DNA of 17,479 nucleotides from DATDRS01 sp035291605 (GCA_035291605.1 DATDRS010000380.1:1-17479); one strand, 5' to 3'. Shown: positions 6,574 to 13,774, counted from the first letter of the stretch. Made by a program: numbers and translations. Notes: generated by a model from the letters alone, not told the origin.

Positions 6574-7695
6574 ATGAAATACATCGACGAATACCGCGAC
6601 GAAGCGCTCACGCGCAGCCTGCTCGACGAAATCCGGGTCGCCGTCACGCGCCCGTGGAAACTCATGGAGGTCTGCGGCGGGCAGACGCATTCCATTCTCA
6701 GGAGCGGCCTCGACCAACTTTTGCCGCCGGAGATTGAACTGGTGCACGGCCCCGGCTGCCCGGTGTGCGTGACGCCGCTCGAATTGATCGACAAAGCCAT
6801 CGCGCTGGCCTCGCGCCCGGACGTGATCTTCGTCTCCTACGGCGACATGCTGCGCGTCCCCGGCTCGGAGCGCGACCTGTTCAGCGTCAAGGCCGCGGGG
6901 GGCAACGTCCGCGTCGTCTACTCGCCGCTCGATTCGCTCAAGATCGCGCGCGAGAACCCGGACCAGACCATCGTCTTCTTCGGCATTGGTTTTGAAACCA
7001 CCGCCCCGGCGAATGCGATGGCGGTGGTGCAAGCCAAAAAGCAAGGCCTCCGGAATTTCGCCATGCTCGTCTCGCACGTCACCGTGCCGCCGGCCCTGTG
7101 TGTGCTGATGGAGTCGCCTGACGTGCGCGTGAATGGCTTCCTCGCGGCCGGGCATGTGTGCACGGTGATGGGCTACTGGGAGTACGAGCCGCTGGCGAAG
7201 AAATATCGCGTGCCGATTGTGGTGATGGGGTTCGAGCCGGTGGATATTGCACGCGGCCTGTTGATGTGCGTGAAGCAGCTGGAAGAGGGGCGGGCCGAAG
7301 TGGAAAACGCTTATGCGCGTTCCGTGCGCCGCGAGGGCAATGTTCCGGCTCAAGCCATCATCAACGAGGTCTTCAAGCCCTGTGATCGCCCCTGGCGCGG
7401 CATCGGCGTCATCCCGCAGAGCGGTTACAAGTTCCGCGAGGCTTACGCCGAATTCGACGCCGAACTGCGCTTCCCCGGCGTTCAAGCCATTGCCACGCGC
7501 GAATCGAGCCTGTGCCTGAGCGGGTTGGTTTTGCAGGGGCTCAAGAAACCCAACCAGTGTCCGGCTTTCGGCAAAGAATGCACGCCGCAGACTCCGCTGG
7601 GAGCGACGATGGTTTCCGCGGAAGGCGCCTGCGCCGCCTACTACCGTTATGGCCGCTACGCCGCGAGCCTTCAGCCCAGCGAGGTGTCCGCATGA
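6574..7695 (+). CDS. hypD: HypD Fe-S scaffold for Fe(CN)2CO assembly
   Basis: HypD (373 aa, full length) is the [4Fe-4S] scaffold that receives cyanide from HypE with HypC. CGGQTH begins at Cys34, and GPGCPVC carries Cys62 and Cys65. The FGIGFETTAP block lies near 140-150, and the C-terminal cysteine cluster (LCLSGLVLQG...QCPAFGKECTP...GACAAYYRYGR) ligates the cluster. The start ATG has GAGGTG a few bases upstream. The stop overlaps the hypE start as ATGA (7692-7695). No repeat insertions are seen in this gene. Confidence 0.97.
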   Translation: MKYIDEYRDEALTRSLLDEIRVAVTRPWKLMEVCGGQTHSILRSGLDQLLPPEIELVHGPGCPVCVTPLELIDKAIALASRPDVIFVSYGDMLRVPGSERDLFSVKAAGGNVRVVYSPLDSLKIARENPDQTIVFFGIGFETTAPANAMAVVQAKKQGLRNFAMLVSHVTVPPALCVLMESPDVRVNGFLAAGHVCTVMGYWEYEPLAKKYRVPIVVMGFEPVDIARGLLMCVKQLEEGRAEVENAYARSVRREGNVPAQAIINEVFKPCDRPWRGIGVIPQSGYKFREAYAEFDAELRFPGVQAIATRESSLCLSGLVLQGLKKPNQCPAFGKECTPQTPLGATMVSAEGACAAYYRYGRYAASLQPSEVSA

Positions 7696-8804
7696 CTGCT
7701 CCAGCCCGAGTCAACTTCAGCGAGTGGACGTGCCCGCTTCCGCTGAAAAACTACCCCGCCATCGTCATGGGGCACGGCAGCGGCGGCCAGATGATGGCCG
7801 ACCTCATCCAGCACCTGTTCGCGCCGCTGTTCGACAACGACCTGCTGGCCCAACTGGGGGACTCAACGGTCATCGGCTTATCGCGTATGGCGGATGGTTC
7901 ATCGCCTGACGATACGCCATCCGCCCTGCGCGATACGCGCATTGCCTTCACCACCGACTCCTTCGTCGTCAGCCCGCTCGTCTTCCCCGGCGGCGACATC
8001 GGCGAACTGGCCGTCAACGGCACGGTCAACGACCTCGCGATGAGCGGCGCGCGCCCGCTATTTCTGAGCGCGGGATTCATTTTGGAAGAAGGACTGCCGA
8101 TGGAGACCCTCGGGAAAATTGCGACCTCGGTCGCCGCCGCGTGCCGGGCCGCCGGAGTCCAGTTGGTGGCCGGCGACACCAAAGTGGTCAACAAAGGACA
8201 CGGCGATGGGTTGTACCTCAACACCTCGGGCCTTGGCGTGATCCCGCCCGGTGTGGACATCGCGCCGAACCGCGCTCGCCCCGGCGACGCCGTGATCGTC
8301 AGCGGGACCATGGGCGATCACGGCATGGCGATCATGTCGGTGCGCGAGGGGCTGGAGTTTGAAACGGTGATCGAGAGCGACACGGCGCCGCTCAACGGGC
8401 TGGTGCAGGCGATGCTGGCCGTCACTCCAGACATCCACTGCCTGCGCGACGCGACGCGCGGCGGACTGGCGGCAGTGCTCAACGAATTGGCCGCCGCGTC
8501 TCAGGCGGGCATTGATTTCGAGGAGCGGCGCGTCCCCGTCCGCGCGGAAGTGCACGCCGCCTGTGAAATGCTGGGTCTCGATCCGTTTTACGTGGCGAAC
8601 GAAGGCAAACTTGTCGCCATCGCGCCGGAAGCGCACGCCGAGGCCCTGCTGGCCGCCATGCGCGCGCACCCGCTCGGGCGCGAGGCCGCGCTAATCGGGC
8701 GCGTCACCGCCGAACATCCGGGGTTGGTCGCCGCCCGAACGCTGATTGGCAGTTCGCGCGTGGTGGACCTGCCCGCCGGTGAACTCTTGCCCCGCATTTG
8801 CTGA
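7692..8804 (+). CDS. hypE: HypE hydrogenase maturation protein (thiocarboxamide dehydratase)
   Basis: HypE (370 aa) dehydrates the carbamoyl group placed by HypF on its C-terminal cysteine, producing the thiocyanate that supplies CN. The mandatory C-terminus PRIC, with the acceptor Cys370, is present. GHGSGGQMM (27-35) and FTTDSFVVSPLVFPGGDIGELAVNGTVNDLAMSGARPL are the PurM-like ATP-binding and fold signatures. Start at ATG 7692 is set by the ATGA overlap with hypD. Residues 60-82 (GLSRMADGSSPDDTPSALRD) are a repeat-encoded insertion between GDSTV and RIAFTTDSF, longer than the short turn usual here. It is the last gene of the hyp cluster; no terminator is clear downstream. Confidence 0.96.
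   Translation: MTAPARVNFSEWTCPLPLKNYPAIVMGHGSGGQMMADLIQHLFAPLFDNDLLAQLGDSTVIGLSRMADGSSPDDTPSALRDTRIAFTTDSFVVSPLVFPGGDIGELAVNGTVNDLAMSGARPLFLSAGFILEEGLPMETLGKIATSVAAACRAAGVQLVAGDTKVVNKGHGDGLYLNTSGLGVIPPGVDIAPNRARPGDAVIVSGTMGDHGMAIMSVREGLEFETVIESDTAPLNGLVQAMLAVTPDIHCLRDATRGGLAAVLNELAAASQAGIDFEERRVPVRAEVHAACEMLGLDPFYVANEGKLVAIAPEAHAEALLAAMRAHPLGREAALIGRVTAEHPGLVAARTLIGSSRVVDLPAGELLPRIC
7871..7940 (+). repeat. Heptamer tract with inverted symmetry inside hypE
   Basis: About ten degenerate 7-bp units (CATCGGC, TTATCGC, GTATGGC, GGATGGT, TCATCGC, ...). GGCGGATGG and its complement CCATCCGCC form a small inverted repeat within it. It encodes a polar loop in HypE and leaves the frame open. Confidence 0.65.
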
Positions 8805-8823
8805 GCGATCTCCACCGTTCCGT

Positions 8824-8946
8824 CTCCCCCCACAATGGCCGGCCGTCGGCGAACAGCGTAATGTTGCCGCTCATGTCGGTTCGCAACAGCGTGCGCCTGG
8901 CGAGCCGCTTGAACGTTTCGGGAGAGGGATCACCCGATCTAGACAA
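8824..8946 (-). pseudogene. ComEC-like C-terminal remnant
   Basis: The minus strand reads GDPSPETFKRLARRTLLRTD followed by SGNITLFADGRPLW. This is the pattern of the last 35 residues of ComEC/Rec2-type metallo-beta-lactamase-fold proteins (GHPSPETL..., LRTDxxGxITLxTDGxxLW). The catalytic histidine of GHPS is replaced by Asp. Nothing of the rest of ComEC is visible, so this is a remnant directly downstream of hypE on the opposite strand. Confidence 0.5.
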
Positions 8947-8951
8947 CTTCA

Positions 8952-9110
8952 CACCGTGGCAGGCTTGATTTGCGGTTGAGAAGACGCTTCGCCCCGCAGC
9001 AACGTCCAGGTGAGTGGACAGAGAGCCAGCGTGAAGATACCGCCGCCCACCGCCGATCCGATTCCAAGCAGGTTACTTCCAATCACGATACCGATTGAGC
9101 AGTTGGTTTG
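8952..9110 (-). pseudogene. Possible membrane-protein remnant
   Basis: The minus strand can be read as NCSIGIVIGSNLLGIGSAV followed by GGGIFTLALCPLTWTLLRGE, two short hydrophobic helices. There is no start and no recognisable family. It is listed only to account for this stretch of the 1.3-kb gene-poor region. Confidence 0.25.
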
Positions 9111-9119
9111 AGCATCAGG

Positions 9120-9480
9120 TTAGCTCCGTATGGCGACTCCTCGCGCTGCGGCTTCGTTCATCCCGGCCAGCAGTTGCTCGACCAAATTTGTGACGGCTTG
9201 ATCGCTGGAGGCTGGGTAAGCGTACTGCCAGCGTTGAACCGTCTCCATTGCCGTCCAGCGGAACAACGCCATCGTCGCCCACAATGCGCGGGCGATGTCC
9301 TTGCGGTCGTAATGGGCGAACACGGGATGTGTTCCAGCCACTCGCCGGGTTGAGGGCGAAATCCACATCCAGCCCACCCGCTTGTTCCATGCACGTATCT
9401 CGCATCAGTGCGTACTTGGCCCGGTCACCCTCGAAGGCGCTGAAGGCCTGAGCACGCGTCGAGGCCGCCACAACAACAAC
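9120..9480 (-). pseudogene. Frameshifted nucleotidyltransferase-like remnant
   Basis: Two minus-strand frames join into one protein-like sequence. AFEGDRAKYALMRDTC and GGLDVDFALNP lie in one frame. YDRKDIARALWATMALFRWTA, ending in AYPASSDQAVTNLVEQLL, lies in another, with GEWLEHIP in the third frame bridging them near 9330-9350. The ALWATMALFRWTAxET...YPxxxDxxVTxxV pattern resembles the C-terminal region of aminoglycoside 6-adenylyltransferase-like proteins. At least two frameshifts are needed, so it is dead; the family name is tentative. Confidence 0.4.
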
Positions 9481-9574
9481 CCGACCAACAACATCCCAAA
9501 CACGAAATTCGACGACGCCAATTCAAGTTGGTGCGCCCGCGCGACAAACTCCGGCATAAAGGGATTGTGGAGAT

Positions 9575-9735
9575 CTATTCCGCGCGATTACGTCGTCCGG
9601 TTTTTTCCAGGATATCCTCCCAATCCAGGCCGATAAACGGGAGGCCGTTTTCAATCCTGGCTCTGCGGCCCGCCATGAACGCGCCCACCCAGCCCGTCGA
9701 GGTGCGGGGGTCATAGTCCTGGTGCAGGTCGAACG
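9575..9735 (-). pseudogene. C-terminal remnant of an unidentified protein
   Basis: A minus-strand frame of about 53 residues ends at TAG (9577-9575). It reads FDLHQDYDPRTSTGWVGAF then MAGRRARIENGLPFIGLDWE. It is protein-like, but I do not recognise the family. It begins one base out of frame with the phosphotransferase-like piece, as if the two were joined by a deletion. Confidence 0.3.
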
Positions 9736-9897
9736 CTCGTCAATCTCGCCATCCGACGGCGGCAGGCGTAGCACGCCATCCTGGCCGTTGCGCTGAAATG
9801 CGTAGACGTGGCTGAATTGCCCGCCGCGCAATGGCGCGAGTTGCTCGGCAGACACCCCATAAAGCTCAGCGACGATTTGTAGCAGAAAGCTATTCAT
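9727..9897 (-). pseudogene. Aminoglycoside-phosphotransferase-like N-terminal remnant
   Basis: The start is ATG 9897. About 57 residues match the N-lobe start of the APH/choline-kinase family: LRGGQFSHVYAFQRNGQDG then VLRLPPSDGEIDERST, equivalent to the LxGGxxNxVY...LRL..PxxEIDxRST pattern. The catalytic HGD/DFD region is missing because the frame runs into the unrelated 9575-9735 piece. Confidence 0.5.
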
Positions 9898-10102
9898 AAC
9901 AACACACGCGGCCTCCCGTGTGTCACAGCAGGGCGGCCCTGTCACAACGTTGATCAACTTGGAGAAAGGAAGTCCAAAATGACCAGGTTGCCTGGCGCCA
10001 CGCCAAGTCCGTGACCACTGTCAGCATAGGTGTAAACCCACCCGCCTGTCGTCTACCAAAAGATAGAATGCCAGTTGAATCTGACGCAGGAATACGGTCA
10101 AC

Positions 10103-10768
10103 GTGACAATCATTACTGGAGCCGAGGGGATCAAGTTGATCAACGAGTACAAGTGCCTGCGCTGTCACCAACTGGACGGTATCGGCCAAAGGTCGCGCCC
10201 CCGAGGCGGGAGCGTCGGCCCGGACTTGAGCGCCATCGCCTCGCAGCGCAACTGGGCGGAACTGTACGCGCACTTGCTGAAGCCGGACGCGCTCGTGCCC
10301 GGTTCGACGATGCCCGATTTTGGCCTTCGCCGGGGCGAAGCGACGGCGATCACCGCTTTTCTGCTCACACGGCTCAACCCGCGCGACCATGTCTCGGATG
10401 TAACTTACCTGACCATAGAGCCGGTGTTGATCACCCCCACGCCTGCCCCGCGCGAAGCCCCCCTGAAGCAAAGCGGAAGGGGCTCCCCCGTCGCGAGAGG
10501 CGCCGACAGGGGAGGGGAGACTGCACCCGACTACGACGGCAGAAAGCTGTTCGAAGGTCTGGCATGCTCTGTCTGTCATCGCGTGAGGCTAACGGGCGGC
10601 GAAGTCGGCCCGGCGCTGTCCCACGTCGGGCGAGCGCGCGATGCGGCCTGGCTGCGGAACTTGCTGACCGACCCGGCGCGCGTCTTCCCCAATGGACAAA
10701 TGCCTGCCTATGATTTGAGCGAGGCGCAGTTGATGGCATTGGTGGATTATTTGACGAGTCTCAAGTAG
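10103..10768 (+). CDS. Dihaem cytochrome c, apparently lacking its signal peptide
   Basis: The 221 residues hold two cytochrome c domains: CLRCH (18-22) with Met70 (STMPDF) as distal ligand, and CSVCH (155-159) with Met200 (GQMPAY). Such proteins carry electrons outside the cytoplasmic membrane. The linker (about 110-142) is low in complexity and partly encoded by a GC-rich palindrome. The start is GTG 10103; an in-frame TGA at 10082-10084 limits the N-terminus. The result lacks any hydrophobic leader before the first haem, so the 5' end, which borders the remnant strip, is probably lost or frameshifted. It is 2 bp ahead of the membrane cytochrome b gene, which points to a joint complex. Confidence 0.85.
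   Translation: MTIITGAEGIKLINEYKCLRCHQLDGIGQRSRPRGGSVGPDLSAIASQRNWAELYAHLLKPDALVPGSTMPDFGLRRGEATAITAFLLTRLNPRDHVSDVTYLTIEPVLITPTPAPREAPLKQSGRGSPVARGADRGGETAPDYDGRKLFEGLACSVCHRVRLTGGEVGPALSHVGRARDAAWLRNLLTDPARVFPNGQMPAYDLSEAQLMALVDYLTSLK
10484..10513 (+). repeat. GC-rich hairpin within the cytochrome linker
   Basis: TCCCCCGTCGC (10484-10494) pairs with the segment ending GCGACAGGGGA-like at 10500-10513, with one mismatch and one bulge around a GAGAG loop. It encodes part of the unconserved linker between the two haem domains, and looks like a small palindromic insertion that kept the frame. Confidence 0.45.
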
Positions 10769-10770
10769 AC

Positions 10771-11589
10771 ATGCAATCGCTCTTCCAGAGTTTCAGCGTG
10801 ATCCCCTCACCCTGGCGCGTGCCTTTCTATGCCGCCGGGATACTGGCCGTATTGTTGGCGCTCGGCGGGACGTGGGCCAGGGTTCGGCTGTGGGGCATGG
10901 GACGAAAAGATGGGCGCGGGCCGCTGGCCGATGCGGGCCTCGGTCACTTGATCTGGTTGAGCCTGACCAAACTTTTCTCGACGGATTGTCTCTTCGCCCG
11001 GCGCGTGTTCGTGCGCAGCCGATGGCGCGGCTGGATGGTGATCGCGTTCGTGTGGGGATCGCTGGCGCTCGCCGCCGCTGTGTTCCTCTCGACTGGCTTC
11101 TACCTGTTGAACCGTGCGATGCCGGCCGGCCTCGATCAATGGGCCTCGCCCGTGCTCGACGCTGCCGGGTTGATCCTCCTGCTCGGTCTCCTGGCGGCGC
11201 TGGCCCGGCGTTATCTGTTTCCGCCCCAGCGCTGGATCTCGGTCAGCGCCGACGGCGCGCTGTTGATTCTCTTTACGCTTGTGGTGTTTTCAGGGCTGCT
11301 GCTGGAAGGCTTACGGCTGGCCGGGTCGGGATGGGAGGCCGGGCTGCGCTGGCCGGTGGGCGCGAGCCTGGGGGCGGCGCTCAATTGGCTCAACCGGCAG
11401 CCCGAGTTCTGGGAACGGCTGTATCTGGCGACCTACCTGGCCCATGCCGGATTTGGCTTCAGCCTTGTGGCATATTTGCCGTTCTCGAAACTGTTTCACC
11501 TGTTCGCCGCGCAGATCACGACGTTTGCTGCGCGTAGGGCGAGCTTCAATCTCACGCTGCGGGAACCGCACGATGAAAACGCGCATTGA
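10771..11589 (+). CDS. Membrane cytochrome b subunit, NarI/HdrE/DsrM-like
   Basis: A 272-residue integral membrane protein with about five or six hydrophobic segments (near 18-40, 87-112, 128-146, 160-182, 218-240). The last helix carries His225 and His243, 18 residues apart, the spacing of the two C-terminal haem ligands in NarI (His187/His205). The order membrane protein then HdrD/DsrK-like iron-sulfur protein is that of DsrM-DsrK and HdrE-HdrD, so it is expected to exchange electrons between quinone and the partner. His59 is the only N-terminal candidate ligand. The segment RWRGWMVIAFVWG resembles the family's second ligand helix but lacks the usual His. The gene overlaps the next one by 17 bp. 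Confidence 0.75.
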   Translation: MQSLFQSFSVIPSPWRVPFYAAGILAVLLALGGTWARVRLWGMGRKDGRGPLADAGLGHLIWLSLTKLFSTDCLFARRVFVRSRWRGWMVIAFVWGSLALAAAVFLSTGFYLLNRAMPAGLDQWASPVLDAAGLILLLGLLAALARRYLFPPQRWISVSADGALLILFTLVVFSGLLLEGLRLAGSGWEAGLRWPVGASLGAALNWLNRQPEFWERLYLATYLAHAGFGFSLVAYLPFSKLFHLFAAQITTFAARRASFNLTLREPHDENAH

Positions 11590-12772
11590 ACTTTCACTGG
11601 TGGACAACCTCACCCCACTCCAACTGATCGCCTTCGATGCCTGCACGCGGTGCAACGAGTGCCTCAACTGGTGTCCCGTGCTCGACGTGACCGGCGACGA
11701 GAGTCTGACCACGCCAGAGAAAATTCGCATCTACGGCGATTTGATCCGGGCGCGGCACGGCCTGCTCTCCAGACTGACCGGGCCGCCGGAGGTCGAGAAC
11801 GCGCTGCTGGAGAAGCTGAAGGAGGCGCTTTATACCTGCACCACCTGTGGCCGCTGCGGCGAGGTGTGCGAGGTCGGCATCAACACCCAGCAACTCTGGC
11901 CGGCGATGCGCGAGAAGCTGGTGGAGATGGGGATCGGCCCAATGGGCGCGCAGGATCAGACGGGCCCCCTGACCGCCGAATACCACAACCCCTATGGCCG
12001 CCCGCACGCCGAGCGCTTCGCCTGGCTGCCGCCGGATGTCGAGGTGGCCGGCCACGCCGAGATCGGTTTCTACGTCGGCTGCTCCGGAGCCTACGTCGCC
12101 CAGCCGATGGTCGTCGGCGCGGTGCGCGCGTTTGCGCACCGCGGCATCCCCTTCACGCTCTTCCCTGACGAGTGGTGCTGTGGTTTTCCACTCTTCATCA
12201 TTGGGGAGAATGAGCAGGTGGCCGAATTGGTGCGGCACAACGTCGAGGGCTTCGCGGCGCGCGGGGTGAAGAAACTGCTCGTCTCGTGCCCCTGCTGCAC
12301 GTTCATGCTGCGTGAACGCTGGCCGGAATTTTATGGGGCCGAATTGCCGTTCGAGATCGTCCACACCACGCAATTCATCGCCGAGATGATCGCCGCCGGA
12401 CAGTTCAAGTTGACCAAGAGCGTCTCTGACCGCCTGACCTACCACGACCCGTGCTACCTCAGCCGGGGCGTGCGGATTATTGACGAACCGCGCGCGGTGA
12501 TCGCGCAGATCCCGAATGTGGACTTCGTGGAGATGGCCCACTGCCGCGAACGGTCCCGGTGCTGCGGCGCGGGGGGTGGGCTGCGGCGCTGCGATCCGGC
12601 GCTGTCGGTGGAGATGGCGCGGCGGCTGATGGCCGACGCCGAGGCCGTCGGCGCGGACACGCTGGTCATTGACTGCCCGGCGTGCTTCGAGCGGATGCAT
12701 CTGGCGCAGGGCGGCATGGTCACGGACTTGAAGATCGTGGATTTGATGGAATTAGTTTCGCAGTTGTTCTGA
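11573..12772 (+). CDS. HdrD/DsrK-like iron-sulfur protein with two CCG domains
   Basis: This 399-aa cytoplasmic-side electron carrier starts with a two-[4Fe-4S] ferredoxin-like domain: Cys24/27/30/34 and Cys89/92/95/99. Two CCG (cysteine-rich) domains follow: Cys170...Cys202-Cys203-Gly...CPCC (239-242), and Cys294...Cys330-Cys331-Gly...CPAC (368-371). The gaps of 31 and 35 residues fit the CX31-38CCG pattern that binds the non-cubane clusters of heterodisulfide reductase. This is the HdrD/DsrK/TmcB architecture. Such proteins act on disulfide/thiol or related couples through a membrane cytochrome b. The ATG 11573 lies inside the cytochrome b gene and leaves the first cluster close to the N-terminus. 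The substrate is unknown; GlpC/LutA-like oxidoreductases share domains, but the membrane partner favours DsrMK/HdrDE. Confidence 0.88.
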   Translation: MKTRIELSLVDNLTPLQLIAFDACTRCNECLNWCPVLDVTGDESLTTPEKIRIYGDLIRARHGLLSRLTGPPEVENALLEKLKEALYTCTTCGRCGEVCEVGINTQQLWPAMREKLVEMGIGPMGAQDQTGPLTAEYHNPYGRPHAERFAWLPPDVEVAGHAEIGFYVGCSGAYVAQPMVVGAVRAFAHRGIPFTLFPDEWCCGFPLFIIGENEQVAELVRHNVEGFAARGVKKLLVSCPCCTFMLRERWPEFYGAELPFEIVHTTQFIAEMIAAGQFKLTKSVSDRLTYHDPCYLSRGVRIIDEPRAVIAQIPNVDFVEMAHCRERSRCCGAGGGLRRCDPALSVEMARRLMADAEAVGADTLVIDCPACFERMHLAQGGMVTDLKIVDLMELVSQLF

Positions 12773-12782
12773 TTAAGCCAAG

Positions 12783-13556
12783 ATGCGACATCGCGTATCG
12801 AACTGGTCGTGGCGGGAAGTCTGGCTGGTCGCGTCCGCAGGGATTTTTCTGATTGGAGGCGCGTGGCTCGGCGCCGCGGCGCCTCCAGCTCCCATTCCCG
12901 CGGCCGAAGTCGCCCGGCGCGGCGCGCGGGTTTTCCGGCGCGAGCGCTGCTTCTTTTGCCACACGTTGAATGAAACGCCAGCATCGGCTGCGTTCGACCC
13001 GGCCCGGAGCGGCCTCGACCTTGGACACGAAGGCGGACGCCGGACGGACGATTGGCAGGTGGCGCATCTGATCAATCCGGGAGCCGTCGTCGGCGGGTCG
13101 GCGATGCCCTCGTTCGCACACCTCTCACAAGATGACCTCATCGCATTGGTTGCGTTTCTTCAGTCACAGAGCCAGTCGCCGGAGACGACGAGCGCGCCAG
13201 AGACCATGCTCGCCATCGGCGACTCGGTGGAGAACTATCGCGCGGGCGGAGCCTTGTACCAGACACACTGCGCTGGCTGTCATGGCGAAGGCGGCAACGG
13301 GATCGGCATAGTGGGGCAGTTGCTGCGGCCTGCGCCGCGCGATTTCACCGACGTGGCCTGGATGTCCAAGCAATTGGATGAGCGCCTCTTCGCCGTCATC
13401 GCCGACGGCGTCCCGCAGACCGCGATGCCCGACTATCGTGATGTGCTCTCGCCGCAGGAACGCGCGCTCGTCGTTCGGTATCTGCGCTATTTCGCCGATC
13501 CCCTCGCCAGGCAATTCGTGGAACAGGGGCTGCCTCGCCCCCTGCTCACGCCTTAG
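12783..13556 (+). CDS. Membrane-anchored dihaem cytochrome c with a CcoO-like first domain
   Basis: A 257-residue protein with one N-terminal hydrophobic segment (about 12-33, WLVASAGIFLIGGAWLGAAA) acting as signal anchor, so both haems face outward. First haem: CFFCH (56-60). Its surroundings (GARVFRRERC; DLGHEGGRRTDDWQVAHLINP; VVGGSAMPSF with Met108) follow the CcoO/FixO cytochrome c pattern. Second haem: CAGCH (163-167) with Met215 (QTAMPDY), a class I/CcoP-like domain. It starts 10 bp after the HdrD-like gene and closes the four-gene module. It probably accepts electrons from, or passes them to, the membrane cytochrome b. No CcoN oxidase gene is nearby, so an oxidase role is not supported. 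Confidence 0.88.
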   Translation: MRHRVSNWSWREVWLVASAGIFLIGGAWLGAAAPPAPIPAAEVARRGARVFRRERCFFCHTLNETPASAAFDPARSGLDLGHEGGRRTDDWQVAHLINPGAVVGGSAMPSFAHLSQDDLIALVAFLQSQSQSPETTSAPETMLAIGDSVENYRAGGALYQTHCAGCHGEGGNGIGIVGQLLRPAPRDFTDVAWMSKQLDERLFAVIADGVPQTAMPDYRDVLSPQERALVVRYLRYFADPLARQFVEQGLPRPLLTP

Positions 13557-13774
13557 TCAACGGATGAAACAGATTGCACGGATGGGTGCCAATGGCGCGA
13601 TTCTTATTCGTGTCCGTCCGCACCCTGCGTGCCCCCGTAATGCCCATTTGAAGAGGGATGCGCCCTGCTCCTGAAATAGTCCTCGAACCCGGCCAACCCG
13701 ACCATCTCGATGTAGTGTTGCACTCCTTCCGTCCGCGCAATGACTGACAACACCATCTGCCCGCGTCCTACACG
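13557..13774. other. Gene-poor spacer with a possible minus-strand remnant
   Basis: The left end (13557-13590) has words such as CAACGGATG and GCACGGATGG, akin to the operon's 7-bp repeats. Around 13756-13660 the minus strand reads GQMVLSVIARTEGVQHYIEM followed by VGLAGFEDYF, protein-like but without a recognised family and without a downstream body. No terminator is evident. Confidence 0.3.

Noticed and set aside
6490..7485. A 331-codon minus-strand frame opposite hypD
   Set aside because: It is an antisense shadow of an unmistakable hypD.
10075..10713. A 212-codon plus-strand reading frame overlapping the first dihaem cytochrome
   Set aside because: It is an Arg/Pro-rich frame in GC-rich DNA without motifs; the overlapping frame has two CxxCH motifs with Met ligands.
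11594..12700. A 368-codon minus-strand frame opposite the HdrD-like gene
   Set aside because: Composition is His/Arg-rich with no recognisable domain; the plus strand has all cluster-binding cysteines and overlaps its neighbour properly.
10103..13556. A dsr sulfite-reduction operon
   Set aside because: The b-type and CCG subunits are DsrMK-like, but dsrAB, dsrC, dsrJ, dsrO and dsrP are not present, and the flanking cytochromes are not DsrJ-like.
12783..13556. Subunit of a cbb3 oxidase
   Set aside because: The first domain resembles CcoO, but no CcoN or CcoP gene accompanies it, and the second haem domain makes it a different architecture.
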